Positions 46,696 to 55,709 of a stretch of DNA of 64,000 nt are shown here, in pieces. The DNA is from Serratia liquefaciens. GTDB taxonomy: Bacteria; Pseudomonadota; Gammaproteobacteria; Enterobacterales; Enterobacteriaceae. Position 1 is the first letter of the stretch. Each line of letters begins with the position of its first letter. A program made the position numbers and the translations under genes. The stretch covers positions 1,612,001 through 1,676,000 of the forward strand of contig NZ_CP088930.1 of assembly GCF_027594825.1 (NCBI RefSeq), given 5' to 3'. Below the pieces are notes generated by a model, which was given only the letters and a program-made list of their open reading frames with translations, was not told the DNA's origin and did not search any database.

Positions 46696-48546
46696 TTAAA
46701 CCTCATCCACAGAATGGCCAGCCAGCGCACGGCGAATGGAAGCATCCATGCGGCGCGCGGCAAAGTCTTGCGTTTGTGCATCTAATGTTTTTATTGCGGC
46801 TTCGATAGCGGCAGGATCGGTGCCCTGCGTCGCCTGTTGCAAAGCTTCCACCGCCGCAGCGATCGCCGTACTTTCGGCCTCGCTCAGCAACGCGGCATCG
46901 CTGGCCAGTGCGCCCTGCAGGCTTTCCAGCACCCGAGACGCCTCAACCCGCTGTTCCGCCAGTTTACGCGCGCCAACATCGCTCTGCGCATTGGCCATCG
47001 AGTCCTTGATCATCCCGGCGATTTCGGCGTCGGAAAGGCCGTATGACGGTTTAACCTGAATCGAAGCCTCAACGCCGGTGGATTTCTCCATCGCGGTAAC
47101 GCTCAACAGACCATCGGCATCCACCTGGAAGGTCACGCGAATGTGCGCGCCACCGGCAGGCAGCGGCGGTAAGCCGCGCAGTGAGAAACGCGCCAGCGAA
47201 CGGCAATCCTGCACCAGCTCACGCTCGCCCTGCAGCACGTGGATCATCATCGCGCTTTGGCCGTCTTTAAAGGTAGTGAACTCCTGGGCACGCGCCACCG
47301 GAATGGTGGTATTGCGCGGGATCACTTTTTCGACCAGACCGCCCATGGTTTCCAGACCCAGCGACAGCGGGATCACGTCCAGCAGCAGCATGTCGCTGTC
47401 CGGCTTGTTGCCCACCAGAATATCGGCCTGAATAGCAGCGCCGATGGCGACCACTTTATCGGGATCAATCGAGGTCAGGGGCGTGCGGCCAAAGAAGGTG
47501 CCCACCTGCTCACGCACCAGGGGCACGCGAGTGGAACCACCAACCATCACCACTTCCAACACTTCTTCAGCACTGACGCCGGCGTCTTTCAGCGCGCGGC
47601 GGCAAGCCATCAGGGTGCGTTTAATCAGCGAGGCAATCAAGGCGTCGAACTGCGCACGCGTCACTTCTCCCCGCCAACCGGCAACTTCAACGCTGACGCT
47701 GTCGGCATCGCTCAGTGCTATTTTGGCGGCAATGGCCGCGTCCAGCAGTTGACGCTGAACGCCGTGATCGCTGCGATCGGCCACGCCGGCCTGTTCCCGC
47801 AGCCAATCGGCCAGCAGATGGTCAAAGTCATCTCCGCCCAACGCGGAATCGCCGCCGGTGGCCAACACTTCGAACACGCCACGGCTGAGCCGCAGAATGG
47901 AGATATCAAAGGTGCCGCCGCCCAAATCGTAGACCGCGATGATGCCTTCCTGCCCGGAATCCAGGCCATAGGCAATCGCCGCCGCCGTAGGTTCGTTCAG
48001 CAGGCGCAGCACGTGCAGCCCGGCCAGACGCGCTGCGTCCTTGGTGCCCTGGCGCTGTGCATCGTCAAAATACGCGGGAACGGTGATCACCACACCGTCC
48101 AAATCCCCTTCCAGCGCGGTTTGCGCACGCGCGGCAAGCGCTTTGAGGATATCGGCGGAAACGCCCACCGGGTTAACCGGACCGGCGGCGGTAAGGATCA
48201 TCGGCAAGCCGTTATCGCTGGCCTGGAACTGGTACGGCAGGTTCGGGTAACGCTGCTGTACGTCGGCCAGAGAACGGCCCATCATGCGTTTGATTGAGCT
48301 GATGGTGTTGGCGGGATCCTGTGCGGCCTGCTGGCGCGCATCCCAGCCGACACGCAAGGTGTCAGCCTGGTAGTGCACCACCGAGGGCAATAAATCGCGC
48401 CCCTGGGCATCGGCCAGCGTTTCCGCCTGCCCGCTGCGGACCGTGGCAACCAGAGAGTTGGTGGTGCCTAAATCAATACCGGCAGCCAGACGGCGCTGGT
48501 GCGGCGCGGCGCTGAGGCCGGGCTCACTAATTTGTAATAAGGCCAT
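46696..48546 (-). CDS. hscA: Hsp70-type chaperone HscA of the ISC system, 616 aa
   Basis: ATPase chaperone that, with HscB, helps release the cluster from IscU by binding its LPPVK motif. The nucleotide-binding domain begins '[16 protein letters not shown]' and holds '[39 protein letters not shown]' and '[14 protein letters not shown]'. The substrate-binding domain starts near residue 385 ('[28 protein letters not shown]'). Length equals E. coli HscA. Normally a few bases follow hscB; here 215 bases with an ERIC element intervene. Confidence 0.98.
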   Translation of the reverse strand: MALLQISEPGLSAAPHQRRLAAGIDLGTTNSLVATVRSGQAETLADAQGRDLLPSVVHYQADTLRVGWDARQQAAQDPANTISSIKRMMGRSLADVQQRYPNLPYQFQASDNGLPMILTAAGPVNPVGVSADILKALAARAQTALEGDLDGVVITVPAYFDDAQRQGTKDAARLAGLHVLRLLNEPTAAAIAYGLDSGQEGIIAVYDLGGGTFDISILRLSRGVFEVLATGGDSALGGDDFDHLLADWLREQAGVADRSDHGVQRQLLDAAIAAKIALSDADSVSVEVAGWRGEVTRAQFDALIASLIKRTLMACRRALKDAGVSAEEVLEVVMVGGSTRVPLVREQVGTFFGRTPLTSIDPDKVVAIGAAIQADILVGNKPDSDMLLLDVIPLSLGLETMGGLVEKVIPRNTTIPVARAQEFTTFKDGQSAMMIHVLQGERELVQDCRSLARFSLRGLPPLPAGGAHIRVTFQVDADGLLSVTAMEKSTGVEASIQVKPSYGLSDAEIAGMIKDSMANAQSDVGARKLAEQRVEASRVLESLQGALASDAALLSEAESTAIAAAVEALQQATQGTDPAAIEAAIKTLDAQTQDFAARRMDASIRRALAGHSVDEV

Positions 48547-48572
48547 ATTGAAGCTTCCACAATCAGAAGGTG

Positions 48573-48750
48573 TACCCGTCGCCTTTCAAGTTATAGCGTT
48601 GTTAGCTGCTTACAAGGCCCATCCATGGTCCTTGCCCTTTCAGGGCCGCTGCAAGCAGCGTTCAAATCTGTTCCCGACAGATTTGTCGCTCACCCCGGTT
48701 ACTTACTTAAGTAAGCGCCCGGGGATGAGCGAGCTGGCCGTACCTCGAAA
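48573..48750 (-). repeat. ERIC (IRU) element, copy B, between hscB and hscA
   Basis: 48573-48693 is the inverted counterpart of 44599-44719. On the minus strand the central part reads '..TTAAGTAAGTAACCGGGGTGAGCG', matching the well-known ERIC core (AAGTAAGTGACTGGGGTGAGCG) with few changes. Its left arm '..GCTCGCTCATCCCC' follows to ~48750. It contains a ~70-base internal insertion shared with copy A. It lies within the isc operon. Confidence 0.85.
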
Positions 48751-48761
48751 TTCATAGGGTT

Positions 48762-49283
48762 TTACTCAAAACCCAGCAGTTTTTCTTCGAGTTGTTCAAC
48801 CTGTTGCTGGAGTTTGTCCAAAAAGCGTAGCTTGCGCACGGTATCGGCGGCCTCGGGCCACTGCTGGTTATCCAGCTGCTGCACCATCAGCGCAGTGCGC
48901 TGTTTGACCGTTTCGTTCACCCGCGCGCCAAAGTCGGCCAGCAGGCTTTCCGCCTCCGCTTTACGCTCTATGGCGTCGAGCTCTTCACGCAATTCCAGCT
49001 GTTCCATCAGGAAAGCGGTATCCCGCAGGGTATGCTGCTCGTTGCCCAAATCAAAACCGTGCAAAGATAACATATACTCTGCGCGTTTTAATGGGTGCTT
49101 CAGCGTTTGGTAGGCTTCATTGATAGTCGCCGCCTGTTGCAACGCCATCAGGCGTTCGCGTTCCGGCTGGAGAGCATTGCGATCGGGATGGAATTGACGT
49201 TGCAGATCCTGATAGCGAGATGCAAGCAGGCTGCCGTCCACGAGATAGCGAACTGGCAGCCCGAATAAAGTAAAGTAATCCAT
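48762..49283 (-). CDS. hscB: J-domain co-chaperone HscB, 173 aa
   Basis: Stimulates HscA ATPase and recruits IscU. The J domain carries HPD at residues 32-34 ('QFHPDRN'), and the C-terminal three-helix bundle (~95-173) binds IscU. Length and sequence match E. coli HscB. It follows iscA by 62 bases. Confidence 0.97.
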   Translation of the reverse strand: MDYFTLFGLPVRYLVDGSLLASRYQDLQRQFHPDRNALQPERERLMALQQAATINEAYQTLKHPLKRAEYMLSLHGFDLGNEQHTLRDTAFLMEQLELREELDAIERKAEAESLLADFGARVNETVKQRTALMVQQLDNQQWPEAADTVRKLRFLDKLQQQVEQLEEKLLGFE

Positions 49284-49345
49284 AGCGTGCTCTGGGCTTT
49301 ATCGGATGAAGTTCCCCCGCGCCGGCGGGGGAGCTTGACGGACTG

Positions 49346-49669
49346 TCAGACGTTGAAACTTTCGCCGCAGCCGCACTCGCTTGAGACATTGGGGTTGTTG
49401 AACTTGAAGCCTTCGTTCAGGCCTTCCTTAACGAAATCAAGCTCGGTGCCGTCAAGGTAGACCAGGCTCTTGCCGTCAATGATCACCTTAACGCCTTTGT
49501 TTTCAAAAACGATGTCGTCATCGTTCATTTCGTCAACAAATTCCAGCACGTACGCCATCCCGGAGCAGCCGGAGGTTCTCACCCCCAGACGCAGGCCAAG
49601 ACCCTTGCCGCGGTTATTCATAAATGCCTGAACACGCTGCGCAGCGCTGTCGCTCATGGTAATTGACAT
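49346..49669 (-). CDS. iscA: A-type Fe-S carrier protein IscA, 107 aa
   Basis: Carries clusters or iron to target apoproteins. Three ligands are in place: Cys35 ('TSGCSG') and the C-terminal pair in '[10 protein letters not shown]' (99, 101). The ATG at 49669 gives the conserved '[13 protein letters not shown]' and 107 residues, equal to E. coli; the longer open frame upstream is repeat DNA. A dyad repeat separates it from iscU. Confidence 0.97.
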   Translation of the reverse strand: MSITMSDSAAQRVQAFMNNRGKGLGLRLGVRTSGCSGMAYVLEFVDEMNDDDIVFENKGVKVIIDGKSLVYLDGTELDFVKEGLNEGFKFNNPNVSSECGCGESFNV

Positions 49670-49730
49670 CACAACCTCATACTCAATATTCCCAACCTGT
49701 AGCAAAACCGATGTTGGGGGGCTAACCGGT

Positions 49731-49787
49731 GTAGGGGGCGAATATATTCGCCCCAATCAATGCGGGCGCGGCATACAGCGCCCCTAC
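49731..49787 (-). repeat. GC-rich dyad repeat, copy 3, between iscU and iscA
   Basis: GTAGGGGGCGAATATATTCG, then a spacer, then GCGGGCGCGGCATACAGCGC and CCCTACAC. It is the same unit as copies 1 and 2 in the opposite orientation. It occupies nearly half of the 125-base iscU-iscA spacer and would fold into two strong hairpins in the isc mRNA. Confidence 0.8.
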
Positions 49788-49794
49788 ACAAGAA

Positions 49795-50181
49795 TTACTT
49801 GGCGTTATGTTTGCTCTTGTAGTCGGCAATCGCTGCTTTAATGGCGTCTTCCGCCAGGATAGAGCAGTGAATTTTTACCGGCGGTAATTCCAGTTCTTCG
49901 GCGATCTGGGTGTTTTTGATCGCTTCGGCCTGATCAAGAGATTTGCCTTTCATCCATTCGGTCACCAGCGAGCTGGAGGCGATGGCGGAACCGCAGCCGT
50001 AAGTTTTGAAACGCGCGTCTTCAATGATGCCTTCATTGTTGACTTTGATCTGCAGCTTCATGACGTCGCCACAAGCCGGTGCGCCAACCATACCGCTGCC
50101 GACGCTAGGATCTTCGTTGTCGAAAGAACCCACGTTACGCGGGTTTTCATAGTGATCGATTACTTTTTCGCTGTAAGCCAT
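49795..50181 (-). CDS. iscU: Fe-S cluster scaffold IscU, 128 aa
   Basis: Scaffold on which 2Fe-2S clusters are built. Ligands are Cys37 ('GAPACGD'), Cys63 ('TYGCGSA') and Cys106 ('KIHCSILAED'), with Asp39. The HscA-recognition motif LPPVK is present. Length equals E. coli IscU. 24 bases separate it from iscS. Confidence 0.98.
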   Translation of the reverse strand: MAYSEKVIDHYENPRNVGSFDNEDPSVGSGMVGAPACGDVMKLQIKVNNEGIIEDARFKTYGCGSAIASSSLVTEWMKGKSLDQAEAIKNTQIAEELELPPVKIHCSILAEDAIKAAIADYKSKHNAK

Positions 50182-50205
50182 GACCTTGCTCCTGAATCCT
50201 GAGAA

Positions 50206-51420
50206 TTAATGATGTGCCCATTCGATGCTGTTGATATCCACGCCCTGCTTGAACATATCCCACAGTGGAGACAGGTCACGCAGACGGCCAATGGATTTAC
50301 GCACCAGTTGAATGGTGTAATCGATCTCTTCTTCCGTGGTGAAACGCCCCAGGGAGAAACGGATCGAGCTATGCGCCAACTCGTCGGTCATACCCAACGC
50401 GCGCAGCACGTAAGATGGCTCAAGGCTGGCAGAGGTACAGGCGGAACCTGAAGATACGGCAAGGTCTTTCAGCGCCATGATCAGCGATTCACCTTCAACA
50501 TAGTTGAAGCTGACATTCAGGATGTTAGGAACGCCGTGTTCCAGATCGCCGTTCAGATACACTTCTTCCATATCTTTCACGCCGTTCCACAGACGGTCAC
50601 GCAGCGTACGCAGGCGCGCCATTTCAGTCGGCATTTCTTCTTTGGCGATACGGTAGGCTTCACCCATACCGGCGATCTGATGCACTGGCAACGTACCTGA
50701 ACGCATACCGCGCTCATGACCGCCGCCGTGGATCTGGGCTTCGATACGGATACGCGGTTTACGACGCACGTACAGCGCACCGATGCCTTTCGGGCCATAA
50801 ATCTTGTGGCCGGAGAAGGACATCAGATCGACCTTCAGCTTGCTCAGGTCGATAGGCAGTTTGCCCACGCTCTGGGTCGCATCAACGTGGTAGATGATAC
50901 CGCGCGCGCGGCACATTTCGCCGATCGCTTCGATATCCTGCACCACGCCGATTTCGTTGTTCACGTGCATGATCGAAACCAGAATGGTGTCTTCACGCAT
51001 CGCGGCTTCGAGGGCTTGCAGGCTGATGATACCGTTGCTTTGCGGTGCCAGGTAGGTCACTTCAAAGCCTTCACGCTCGAGCTGGCGACAGGTGTCCAGC
51101 ACGGCTTTATGTTCGGTTTTGCTGGTGATGATGTGCTTGCCTTTCTTTTGATAGAAATTGGCAGCGCCTTTAATCGCCAGGTTGTCGGATTCGGTTGCTC
51201 CGGAAGTGAACACGATTTCGCGCGGGTCAGCGCCAACCAGTTCAGCAATTTGGTTACGGGCGATATCTACCGCTTCTTCCGCCTGCCACCCGAAACGGTG
51301 GGAACGGGAAGCCGGGTTACCGAAAGTCCCGTCCAGAGTCAAAAACTGCATCATTTTCTCAGCGACGCGCGGATCAACCGGCGTCGTTGCTGAGTAATCC
51401 AGATAAATCGGTAATTTCAT
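50206..51420 (-). CDS. iscS: Cysteine desulfurase IscS, 404 aa
   Basis: PLP enzyme that takes sulphur from cysteine and passes it to IscU, TusA, ThiI and others. The PLP Lys lies in '[13 protein letters not shown]' (~206), and the active-site Cys on the mobile loop '[21 protein letters not shown]' (~328). It ends in 'NSIEWAHH', the IscU-contacting tail. Length equals E. coli IscS. Confidence 0.98.
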   Translation of the reverse strand: MKLPIYLDYSATTPVDPRVAEKMMQFLTLDGTFGNPASRSHRFGWQAEEAVDIARNQIAELVGADPREIVFTSGATESDNLAIKGAANFYQKKGKHIITSKTEHKAVLDTCRQLEREGFEVTYLAPQSNGIISLQALEAAMREDTILVSIMHVNNEIGVVQDIEAIGEMCRARGIIYHVDATQSVGKLPIDLSKLKVDLMSFSGHKIYGPKGIGALYVRRKPRIRIEAQIHGGGHERGMRSGTLPVHQIAGMGEAYRIAKEEMPTEMARLRTLRDRLWNGVKDMEEVYLNGDLEHGVPNILNVSFNYVEGESLIMALKDLAVSSGSACTSASLEPSYVLRALGMTDELAHSSIRFSLGRFTTEEEIDYTIQLVRKSIGRLRDLSPLWDMFKQGVDINSIEWAHH

Positions 51421-51475
51421 TGCTCTTGTGCTCCGTACATCACTTCCAAAAACTAAAAAAAGTATCGCCAGCTGC

Positions 51476-51970
51476 TTATGCGCGCAGATTAACGTTGATA
51501 GTTTCTTGCGGACGACCGTTGGCCGTGCGACGGGTATCGTTGTTTTGACGGTCCGCCACCACCAGCACTTCCTGGTTGTTCACCAGTTCAGCCAGCGTAA
51601 TGTTGTTCAGGAACCCGCTGATGCGCTCGCTCAGATCGCGCCACAGGGTATGGGTCAGGCAGCGATCGCCACCCTGACAGCCTTCTTTACCCTGGCAACG
51701 GGTTGCATCTACCGATTCATCGACGGCAGTGATAACTGCACCAACGGCAATCTCACCCGCGTCTTTGCCCAGCAGATAACCACCGCCCGGTCCGCGTACG
51801 CTGGCCACCAGGCCATTTTTACGCAGACGGGAGAATAATTGTTCCAGATAAGAGAGCGAGATACCTTGGCGCTCAGAAATATCCGCCAGAGGAACGGGCC
51901 CTTCCTGGGAGTGCAATGCCACGTCAAGCATAGCGGTTACGGCATAACGGCCTTTAGATGTCAGTCTCAT
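51476..51970 (-). CDS. iscR: Fe-S sensing Rrf2-family regulator IscR, 164 aa
   Basis: Represses its own isc operon when carrying a 2Fe-2S cluster. Winged helix '[38 protein letters not shown]'; cluster ligands Cys92, Cys98, Cys104 and His107. It is the first gene of the isc operon, 55 bases before iscS, with two type-1 IscR boxes upstream. The C-terminal tail differs from E. coli, which is usual. Confidence 0.98.
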   Translation of the reverse strand: MRLTSKGRYAVTAMLDVALHSQEGPVPLADISERQGISLSYLEQLFSRLRKNGLVASVRGPGGGYLLGKDAGEIAVGAVITAVDESVDATRCQGKEGCQGGDRCLTHTLWRDLSERISGFLNNITLAELVNNQEVLVVADRQNNDTRRTANGRPQETINVNLRA

Positions 51971-52014
51971 AGCTAAGTGGTTACCTGTTGGTCAAACATG
52001 GCCGAAAGTCTGAC

Positions 52015-52064
52015 ATTCCCGAGTAATTCAGTCAACTATTTAACCTAGTAATTTACTCAAGTAT
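52015..52064 (-). promoter_or_regulatory. Tandem type-1 IscR boxes in the iscR promoter
   Basis: On the minus strand two sites stand in tandem: ATACTTGAGTAAATTACTAG at 52064-52045 and ATAGTTGACTGAATTACTCG at 52039-52020. Both fit the E. coli type-1 IscR motif (ATAxTTGACT..xxTAGTCxGG..), and the second contains a TTGACT -35. They lie 45-95 bases before iscR and support autorepression by holo-IscR. Confidence 0.75.
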
Positions 52065-52165
52065 TAGCACATTTTGTACTTAGCCATGCAAAATGCATAT
52101 AAAATACATGTTATAACCCTTGGATAACTAATGCTATTACCTTTAACCGTTACGCAACCCTAAAA

Positions 52166-52900
52166 TTAATGACCTTGCTGTTTATCCTGTTTCTCTATCG
52201 ACGTCAGCATGCCGCGCAGAATATTCAGCTCTTGAGCTTCCGGCCGTGCGCGGGTGAATAAACGGCGCAAACGACTCATCACCTGCCCCGGATGGGACGG
52301 ACGAATGAAGCCGCTATTTTGCAGCGTTTGTTCCAGGTGCTGATAGAAACGCTCGAGGTCATCCACCAGTGGATACGGTGTCTCTTCCAACGGCGGCACG
52401 CCCGCCTGTTGACGATCGAGATAGGCCACACGCACTTCATAGGCCAGGATCTGCACCGCCATCGCCAGATTCAGCGAGCTGTAATCCGGGTTGGCCGGAA
52501 TGGCGACGTGATAATGACACTTTTGCAGTTCGTCATTGGTCAGGCCGACACGTTCACGGCCGAAGACCAACGCCACCGGCGCATGTTCGCCTTCGTGCAC
52601 GGCGCGCACGCCGCATTCACGGGGTTCCAGCATCGGCCACGGCAAAGTGCGTGAACGTGCGCTGGTGCCCACCACCAGGCTACAGCCGGCAATGGCGTCA
52701 TCGAGGGTATCAACGATAGTGGCGTTGCCGATCACATCGCTGGCGCCAGCGGCCAGGGCGATCGCCTGAGAATCGGGTTTTATCAGCGGGTTAACCAGAT
52801 AAAGGTTGGTTAGCCCCATGGTTTTCATGGCTCTGGCGGTCGAGCCCATGTTGCCGGTATGAGAGGTTTCTACCAGAACAATGCGGATGTTATGCAGCAT
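52166..52900 (-). CDS. trmJ: tRNA (cytidine/uridine-2'-O-)-methyltransferase TrmJ, 244 aa
   Basis: SPOUT-class enzyme methylating the ribose at tRNA position 32. An N-terminal trefoil-knot catalytic domain ('[34 protein letters not shown]', '[16 protein letters not shown]', '[18 protein letters not shown]') and a helical C-terminus. Length fits E. coli TrmJ (246). It is divergent from suhB and upstream of iscR, as in E. coli. Confidence 0.97.
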   Translation of the reverse strand: MLHNIRIVLVETSHTGNMGSTARAMKTMGLTNLYLVNPLIKPDSQAIALAAGASDVIGNATIVDTLDDAIAGCSLVVGTSARSRTLPWPMLEPRECGVRAVHEGEHAPVALVFGRERVGLTNDELQKCHYHVAIPANPDYSSLNLAMAVQILAYEVRVAYLDRQQAGVPPLEETPYPLVDDLERFYQHLEQTLQNSGFIRPSHPGQVMSRLRRLFTRARPEAQELNILRGMLTSIEKQDKQQGH

Positions 52901-52946
52901 ACAAACTCTGAGCGTAGCGGAAAATCACAGCATCTTAACACAGCCG

Positions 52947-52975
52947 TAGGCATTTTACCGAACACCTGCTATACT
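52947..52975 (+). promoter_or_regulatory. Probable suhB promoter with extended -10
   Basis: TGCTATACT (52967-52975) is an extended -10 element 44 bases before the suhB ATG. The -35 region is weak. Confidence 0.45.
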
Positions 52976-53019
52976 TCGCGCCGTTTCCTGTTCTTTAACA
53001 TCCTAGTTGGAAGATACCC

Positions 53020-53823
53020 ATGCATCCGATGCTGACGATCGCCGTGCGCGCTGCGCGCAAGGCCGGTAACCTGATTGCCAAAAACTACGAAACCCCAGAC
53101 GCTGTAGAAGCGAGTCAAAAAGGGACCAATGACTTTGTCACTAACGTCGATCGCGATGCAGAGCATCTGATCATCGACGTCATTCGCAAGTCCTATCCGC
53201 AACATACTATTGTTACCGAAGAACGCGGCGAATTGGTCGGCGAAGATAAAGACGTACAATGGGTGATCGATCCACTGGATGGCACATCAAACTTCATCAA
53301 ACGTTTCCCACACTTCTCAGTTTCTATTGCCGTGCGCATTAAAGGCCGTACCGAAGTGGCTGTGGTTTACGATCCAATGCGTAACGAACTGTTCACCGCT
53401 ACCCGCGGTCAGGGCGCACAGCTCAACGGTTACCGTCTGCGCGGCACCAACGCCAAAGACCTGGATGGCACCATCCTGGCAACCGGCTTCCCGTTCAAGG
53501 TGAAGCAGCACGCAACCCCATACATCAACGTGGTTGGCAAACTGTTTACCCAATGTGCCGACTTCCGTCGTACCGGTTCTGCCGCACTGGATCTGGCCTA
53601 CGTGGCTGCCGGTCGCGTGGACGGTTTCTTCGAGATTGGCCTGAAGCCATGGGATTTCGCCGCGGGTGAACTGCTGGTGCGCGAATCTGGCGGCCTGGTG
53701 ACCGACTTCGTTGGCGGCCACAACCACTTCAGCTCCGGCAACGTGGTAGCCGGTAACCCACGCGTAGTGAAAGCCATGCTTTCCACCATGCGTGAAGAAC
53801 TGAGCGAAGCGCTGAAGCGTTAA
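53020..53823 (+). CDS. suhB: Inositol-1-monophosphatase / rRNA antitermination factor SuhB, 267 aa
   Basis: Mg2+-dependent phosphatase fold that in E. coli also joins the Nus antitermination complex on rRNA transcripts. Metal-binding motif 'WVIDPLDGTSNFIKRFPHF' (DPLDGT at 84-89) and C-terminal 'KPWDFAAGELLVRESGG'; Glu in 'TEERG'. Length equals E. coli SuhB. A strong terminator follows. Confidence 0.97.
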   Translation: MHPMLTIAVRAARKAGNLIAKNYETPDAVEASQKGTNDFVTNVDRDAEHLIIDVIRKSYPQHTIVTEERGELVGEDKDVQWVIDPLDGTSNFIKRFPHFSVSIAVRIKGRTEVAVVYDPMRNELFTATRGQGAQLNGYRLRGTNAKDLDGTILATGFPFKVKQHATPYINVVGKLFTQCADFRRTGSAALDLAYVAAGRVDGFFEIGLKPWDFAAGELLVRESGGLVTDFVGGHNHFSSGNVVAGNPRVVKAMLSTMREELSEALKR

Positions 53824-53844
53824 TCTCGCGAAGTAGAAGTAAGA

Positions 53845-53876
53845 AAAAGCGCTGCAATCATTGCAGCGCTTTTTTT
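53845..53876 (+). terminator. Rho-independent terminator of suhB
   Basis: AAAGCGCTGCAA-TCA-TTGCAGCGCTTT forms a perfect stem followed by a T-run. The symmetric A/T flanks let it also end the zevBA transcript. Confidence 0.92.
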
Positions 53877-53883
53877 ATGCCTG

Positions 53884-54906
53884 TTAGCGGGAAAAAGGCC
53901 GAATGCCGCCGCCGAATTCCGGCTGGGCGCTGGCGTTCAGCAGCAGCCCGGCAAACAACAAGATCAAACCACCGGCCAGCGCCAGCGAACCCCAGGCCAC
54001 CGCGCTCCAGGCGGCGGGAGCGCGGGAGCGGCTAAGTCGCACCGCCAATCGGCGGCTGTAATGCACCAGTAAGGCCAGTAACGAGATGGTCAGTGAAGTG
54101 CCTAGCGCCATCGCCAATGCGGAAACCACCCCCCAGGCGAAAACGCCAATCACCTTGGAAAACAGCAACACCAGTATCGCCCCCGAGCAGGGCCGCATGC
54201 CCATCGCCAACACGATGGCGGTCTGCGTACGCCAGTCACTGCCGGCCTGCAGCTCTGTATCACTCGGCAAATGGCGGTGACCACAGCCACAATGCTCGCT
54301 GTGAACGTGATCCGCCGGCAAAGGTTGCAGGCTGTTGATTCGCAGCGCCGGTTGCGGACGCAGGGTTTTCACCGCGTGATACAAACGCTTCAACGCGCGC
54401 CAAGTGAGCAGCACGCCGAGCAACATCACCAGAACAAAACTGCCCTTCTCCAGCCAGAAACTGCTCTGATGCAACTGCCGGGATGACAGTTGCAGCACCA
54501 CCAGCATCAGAGTTACCAAGGCGATAGCCACCAGCCCCTGCACCAGCGAAGCAGCAAAGGTCAGTTTCAGGCTGCTTTTCAGCCGCGCCGGGTGGGTCGC
54601 CAGATAGGTGGCAATCACCACCTTGCCGTGGCCGGGGCCGAGCGCATGCAACACCCCATAGCTCAGGCTGAACAGCATCAAAGCCAATCCGGCTTGCTGC
54701 GGTGCCGCTTTGACCTGCTGCAACAGGCCGGCCATCTGCAGATGCAACCCTTTTTGCCACACCACGCTTTGCAACAGCAACTGCGGCCAATAGTGCCACG
54801 CCAACCGGGCACCCAGTGCCAGCAGCAGCGCAAACAGCAACAGCGGCCACAGGCTGAAGACCCAGTGCCGTTTACGCGTGGCGGGCTGGCTGAGATTTAC
54901 TGACAT
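53884..54906 (-). CDS. zevB: ZevB-like NicO-family metal transporter, 340 aa
   Basis: Inner-membrane protein with about seven helices. 'LSYGVLHALGPGHGKVVIATYLAT' holds the NicO/RcnA metal motif (H-x-LGPGHGK), and 'AIVLAMGMRPCSGAILVLLFSK' is the second conserved metal-site helix. A His-rich loop ('ADHVHSEHCGCGHRH', ~200-215) suits zinc or nickel. In Haemophilus ZevA and ZevB act together in zinc uptake. It overlaps the end of zevA by 10 bases. Direction of transport is inferred from the Zur-type site upstream. Confidence 0.82.
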   Translation of the reverse strand: MSVNLSQPATRKRHWVFSLWPLLLFALLLALGARLAWHYWPQLLLQSVVWQKGLHLQMAGLLQQVKAAPQQAGLALMLFSLSYGVLHALGPGHGKVVIATYLATHPARLKSSLKLTFAASLVQGLVAIALVTLMLVVLQLSSRQLHQSSFWLEKGSFVLVMLLGVLLTWRALKRLYHAVKTLRPQPALRINSLQPLPADHVHSEHCGCGHRHLPSDTELQAGSDWRTQTAIVLAMGMRPCSGAILVLLFSKVIGVFAWGVVSALAMALGTSLTISLLALLVHYSRRLAVRLSRSRAPAAWSAVAWGSLALAGGLILLFAGLLLNASAQPEFGGGIRPFSR

Positions 54907-55532
54907 TGCAGGCTGACCCTCTGCGCAAACTGTTGCCCCAGTTCCATATCCTCACCGGGAGAATCGTTCTTATCGAGGGATAACGCATAAGCCTGCAAGG
55001 AGGAGTTCGGTTTTGGCGTCATCAGCTTGAACTTGCATTGAGCGGCCATTTCCGGCGGTAAATGCAGCGCCGTTTTATCTTTATAAGTCATATCAACAAA
55101 GTAGGTGGGATCGTAGGTGGCGATTTCAAACGGCTTGCCCGCCAGCGGCTGCGGCTCGGCCAGCGGCAACACAAACTCCAGCACCGCCTGATGCCCCTGA
55201 CGCGACAGGCGATATTCCGTCGGCAGATTCAGGTATTTCACCCGTTTGCCGTCGCGGTACACGTCGGTGAAATAGTGTTGGCCAAGCACGTTGGCCATCA
55301 CCTGCGCCGCCAACTTCTTCCACACTTCCGAGTCGTCTTTGGCATTTTCCGCATCGTAGAGCAGATCCGCCGAGGTAATTTCGTCCATAACCCAAACCAT
55401 TTTCAAGCCAATCAGCTGTTGATCCTTAGCCACGAAAGTGGTGTTCATATCAATAAAGCTGTGTGGGTGAGCGACAGCACCGGCGCTAAAAAGCGTCAAA
55501 AAACCGGCCAGAATAAGTCGTAACTTCATCAT
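54897..55532 (-). CDS. zevA: ZevA-like periplasmic zinc-binding protein (DUF1007), 211 aa
   Basis: A signal peptide ('MMKLRLILAGFLTLFSAGAVA') leaves a mature N-terminus 'HPHSFIDMNTTF' with two His for metal. The DUF1007 core continues with 'MVWVMDEITSADLLYD' and 'YDPTYFVDMTYKD'. Partner of ZevB in zinc acquisition in Haemophilus. The start at 55532 (or one codon later) is preferred because a longer start would place the Zur-like box inside the gene. Confidence 0.82.
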   Translation of the reverse strand: MMKLRLILAGFLTLFSAGAVAHPHSFIDMNTTFVAKDQQLIGLKMVWVMDEITSADLLYDAENAKDDSEVWKKLAAQVMANVLGQHYFTDVYRDGKRVKYLNLPTEYRLSRQGHQAVLEFVLPLAEPQPLAGKPFEIATYDPTYFVDMTYKDKTALHLPPEMAAQCKFKLMTPKPNSSLQAYALSLDKNDSPGEDMELGQQFAQRVSLQCQ

Positions 55533-55549
55533 CAAACGATACTCATTAT

Positions 55550-55564
55550 TGTTATAAAGTAACA
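55550..55564. promoter_or_regulatory. Zur-type operator upstream of zevAB
   Basis: TGTTATAAAGTAACA matches the core of the enterobacterial Zur box (TGTTATANTATAACA) except at two central positions, with perfect TGTTA/TAACA arms. It ends 18 bases before the zevA start. Repression by zinc-loaded Zur would make zevAB a zinc-starvation operon. Confidence 0.6.
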
Positions 55565-55709
55565 TCAACCAAACTTAAACCATCGCCATTACAGCCAATA
55601 ATTGTGACGAAAGTTGTAAGCCGAAGTAAAACCGGGTGCCGTCGCCGCGCCGCGCATCGCCTTTTGCTATGCTTATTCATAATTTAAACGTTACCCGCCA
55701 GAAGGTGAT

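Noticed and set aside
47239..48297. 352-codon open frame opposite hscA
   Set aside because: It is a shadow of hscA with low-complexity His/Gln composition.
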